Source of the DNA: an uncultured Clostridia bacterium
GTDB lineage: Bacteria > Bacillota > Clostridia > Christensenellales > Borkfalkiaceae
NCBI GenBank assembly: GCA_947626685.1
Contig: CANQTD010000007.1
Span: forward strand, 1 to 59,670
DNA: 59,670 nt
Reading direction: 5' to 3'
Part shown: positions 58,101-59,670 of the stretch, piece by piece
How the letters are laid out: each line of letters starts with the position of its first letter
Numbering within the stretch: the stretch's first letter is position 1
Notes under the pieces: generated by a model
Told to the model about the DNA's origin: nothing
What the model saw: only the letters and a program-made list of their open reading frames with translations
Database searches by the model: none
Program-made: the position numbers and the translations under genes

Positions 58101-59525
58101 CTTTTCGGTGGAAGCGGGAAGCTCGGTTTCGCCCGCTTTGGTGACGATGAAGGTATCGGAGAGATCGCTGAGCGCGTCCGTGACCTTCTGCTGAGGGGTC
58201 CTCTCGTCGACGCCGGGGACGAACGCTACGACAGAGCCGCCCTGCGTGAATTCCTTTGTACCGTTATAGTCGAGAAGTTCGCCGTTGACCGTAGCGGTCC
58301 CGCCGACTTCAACTTCTGCATAGTAGCTGCCCTTTACGCGGAACGCCGTGACGATCTTACCCTCAACGGTCATCTCAAATGTGGCGTTTTTGAAAGTCGC
58401 CGTATCGATCTCAGTGACTTTGGTGACAACGCCCGTAAGCGAATAGGTGCCGGGGAGAGATTGATCCTTTTCGAGCGCGAAGAGCGCGTCGACGATCTCT
58501 TTCGCCGAGTAGGTGTATCCGCATTCGCAGACGTTGAGCTTGGGCGTGCAGGCTTCCGTCTTGGTGTTCACGTCGCAACCCTCTGCCGTGCAGGTAGCGG
58601 TATGCGTCCATGTACCCTCGACGTGCTGGTACGTCCAATTATGAACGTGCTCGTCGGGGTCGCGCTCGATCGCTTCCACGTCGATGGAAGTCAAGCGGCA
58701 CTGGCCTGCCGTCGTCTTGAAGGTGACGACGTCGAGCGGGGTCTCGAAATCGACGCTGATCGTGAGACCGTCCTCCGAAACGGCGACTTCGCCCTTGATG
58801 GGAAGATCGGAGTTCTCGAGGCTCGTTTTGAGAAATTCGGGATAATTGTCGTCACTAATCGCAGACGCGCTGTGGAAGTCGATATGGATGATCTTTGCGT
58901 TCTCCATTTCGATTTTCACCGTCGTGTTCTTGTAGAGACGGATGGGAATATAGTCCGCAAGGTTGCCCGAGTTGGTGAGCGTGACGCCGTTCTGCTGCCA
59001 GACCTGCTCGTTGTTGTCCGTATCCAACGTCGTGCGGTTCGCCGCCGCCGAGAGGTCGAGGGAAGCGGTGATGGAATCCTCAGAGGATTTCTTGGGGATC
59101 TTGTGGCCGTAATCGGCGGTCTTGGTCACTTTGCCCACGGTAATGGAAGCGGTGAGCGTGTATTCAATGTCGAACGTGGCGCGGGTGATATCGACCGTGT
59201 AGCGGGCGCTTGTATCCGCCACGGTGCCGATCTTCACATACTGCCCGATATTTTCCGTCTCGGACGTGACCGACCAATTGACGGCGTAGAAGTCGTCCCC
59301 CACTTTGGTCTGTGAGAGGATGAGGTAATCTTCGGGCGTCTCATAGTCCTTTACTTTGCCTTCACTGTCGAGGTAGATGCCGTTGAGCATCGTGATACCC
59401 GACTGCGCGATCTCTTCGTCGCTCGGACCCGTCTTTTTCTCGTCGTCGTTACAAGCAGCGAGCCCGACGCAAAAAGCGGTAGCCATGACGCATGAGAGTG
59501 CACCGATCAGCCATTTGTTCTTCAT
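55101..59525 (-). CDS. large multidomain lipoprotein with repeated Ig-like and OB-like modules
   Basis: A 1474-residue lipid-anchored exoprotein. Signal peptide MKNKWLIGALSCVMATAFCV and lipobox GLAAC are followed by NDDEKKTGPSDEE. The order is: an N-terminal beta-rich region; a HNWTYQHVEGTWTHTATC/CECGY cysteine module as in the LRR lipoprotein; an OB-like segment (PGTYSLTGVVTKV); an Ig-like region; a module TPITAPAAGSDYYLAMDIKG (about 550) repeated as SPITAPAAGSDYYMGMKAQD (about 950); a carbohydrate-module-like stretch around KLDFSSVTEKG; a second OB-like domain (IVYMTGKITAIGDR); and a C-terminal beta domain. It resembles gut-bacterial adhesins or polysaccharide-binding proteins, but no enzyme motif is seen. 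GGAGTTGGAAGT precedes the ATG. The pair of TPITAPAAGSDYY modules indicates internal duplication. Confidence 0.88.
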   Translation of the reverse strand: MKNKWLIGALSCVMATAFCVGLAACNDDEKKTGPSDEEIAQSGITMLNGIYLDSEGKVKDYETPEDYLILSQTKVGDDFYAVNWSVTSETENIGQYVKIGTVADTSARYTVDITRATFDIEYTLTASITVGKVTKTADYGHKIPKKSSEDSITASLDLSAAANRTTLDTDNNEQVWQQNGVTLTNSGNLADYIPIRLYKNTTVKIEMENAKIIHIDFHSASAISDDNYPEFLKTSLENSDLPIKGEVAVSEDGLTISVDFETPLDVVTFKTTAGQCRLTSIDVEAIERDPDEHVHNWTYQHVEGTWTHTATCTAEGCDVNTKTEACTPKLNVCECGYTYSAKEIVDALFALEKDQSLPGTYSLTGVVTKVTEIDTATFKNATFEMTVEGKIVTAFRVKGSYYAEVEVGGTATVNGELLDYNGTKEFTQGGSVVAFVPGVDERTPQQKVTDALSDLSDTFIVTKAGETELPASTEKDVTFTWATENKTYTITDNKINVDALPAEDVTVTATVTATCGTEAVTNNTKTVTITIKAEGAALEGFTPITAPAAGSDYYLAMDIKGEWYYSTGAKSGNYLGTTTDISKAAKVTLAPSGDGWTLVTNGKYIEFETSEPNTSGKTYVNIMLKDAQTEGKVWIWNAQYSVFTMEEGGETYFMGTYGDYNTFNSAKISFIDGEDEYIGKIGTYTGTVTPPTPSEEVKLPDGDVKLDFSSVTEKGTEITSGDATDYFKGFTESADLTAAAVTEKVYKGNGTGGGDYENAGGMLKLGTSKVGATITLTFAKNVTKVVIMAQGWPGKSDTLAVNDGTAQTMSGSEKALYTFELTAPAKEIKITSNLRAFIFGIVVTFEGGTTTPKTDAEKLADAKTALKLSKTSLDAVGAEVELPATQGEASVTYELQGTTDLVKIEGGKLTVLKLPETDTEITIKATLTVGKETDNVDLKVTILAPEPFSPITAPAAGSDYYMGMKAQDGEYHYLTGAMTGYYMATTTDIESAKKVTLAGSNDAGWTMVLDGKYIEIELSGTHVNAVYKTSQTAGSVWKWDSQYNIFTMEISGSKYFLGTNGSYTTVGGGDYSKYVASNWLAVLGTYGKGGTVDPTPDPEPEPDVHDDEKYGSAAAPLSVEEALALAAEECTSLSSWTKQIVYMTGKITAIGDRKQGSNDSEYYQNVYLQDLTNSQKVILVYSLNLSTKETILGQNDTVVMSGYITLFGHSEPGTIEFSGKDDVYPTVLSCTRGESEISTEVTGATISGLPSTNKAVNGTEISFTIQADAGKKIASVKAYDKEIEATEGTYKFTLNGNVTIKVETIGENEKAAEEIASLGFADATAKAGDTSVSSYTSEWEATRGSYTWVINNFNNNRNGWNFIKTGHKTSAVVGTITTKAALAAKISKVIVTIDSTSKNYMADNVNSFKLQIADTNEFTNPTEMSLNIKTGENEFVIDTPAANKFYRIVIDCKTNVSDNGFVVLSSVSYWGTTD

Positions 59526-59565
59526 ACTTCCAACTCCTTTATAAAAATTTTATTTTTTTTTGAGG

Positions 59566-59670
59566 TCAAGATACGCTCGCCCCGAGGGGGCTCGGTATGA
59601 GGGGCGGAACCTGTGAGTTCTTCCCGTGTGGGGTTTTTTCTTTTGAACAAGATACGCTCGCCCCGAGGGG
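59566..59670. repeat. G+C-rich repeats at the window's end
   Basis: GATACGCTCGCCCCGAGGGG occurs at about 59570-59589 and again at 59651-59670, the first followed by GCTCGGTATGAGGGG, as in other intergenic mosaics. The window ends inside the second copy. Confidence 0.8.

Noticed and set aside
56400..59315. A 971-codon plus-strand frame opposite the large lipoprotein
   Set aside because: No signal peptide or domain, while the minus-strand frame has a clear lipobox and internal repeats.

Overview
The window looks like chromosome from an endospore-forming, G+C-rich member of the Clostridia, probably an uncultured gut lineage. The evidence is a SpoIIID sporulation regulator, an RNase J, a YetF/DUF4363 pair, a FolT-type ECF transporter under a tetrahydrofolate riboswitch, a two-gene acyl-CoA dehydratase activase system, two Gram-positive-type lipoproteins and strong AGGAGG ribosome binding sites. 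No plasmid or phage backbone is visible.

Layout: 0-8 kb (minus) holds tRNA-Thr(CGU), a tRNA-modification pair (TrhP-like U32 protein and TrmR-like methyltransferase), RNase J and a very acidic coiled-coil protein. 8-14 kb (minus) holds a YihY/BrkB membrane protein and the str operon (rpsL, rpsG, fusA) with tuf under its own promoter. 14-24 kb (plus) carries glycolytic genes pgk, tpiA and gpmI, with a large BspA-type leucine-rich lipoprotein gene set against them. 24-31.8 kb (minus) carries plsY-der, then lgt-pncB-lspA-rluD, then folT. 31.9-35 kb (plus) carries yetF, a DUF4363 gene and an acyltransferase. 35.7-40.3 kb (minus) carries the acyl-CoA dehydratase pair and spoIIID.

40.3-50 kb is an A+T-richer island, almost certainly acquired. 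It is a type I restriction-modification operon in the order hsdM - HEPN-like gene - hsdS - SIR2 gene - hsdR, mostly joined by 4-base ATGA overlaps, followed by an AAA/DUF4143 ATPase with a perfect 18-bp palindrome over its promoter. Two putative suicide effectors (a HEPN ribonuclease candidate and a nuclease-SIR2 fusion) inside an intact type I operon is the strongest candidate for an undescribed defence system here. It recalls prrC inside the EcoprrI operon.

50-54 kb is a nucleotide-processing cluster: a HAD nucleotidase-guanylate kinase fusion, two DHH/DHHA1 phosphoesterases and SurE. The end of the window has a DUF559 nuclease gene between copies of a 143-bp repeat and a second large lipoprotein.

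Most long intergenic gaps (near 9, 17, 21, 26, 33, 35, 54 and 59 kb) are mosaics of the same family of short G+C-rich hairpin modules. They contain no convincing genes, though they create many spurious open frames. Sequence reading alone supports all calls; no database search was possible.
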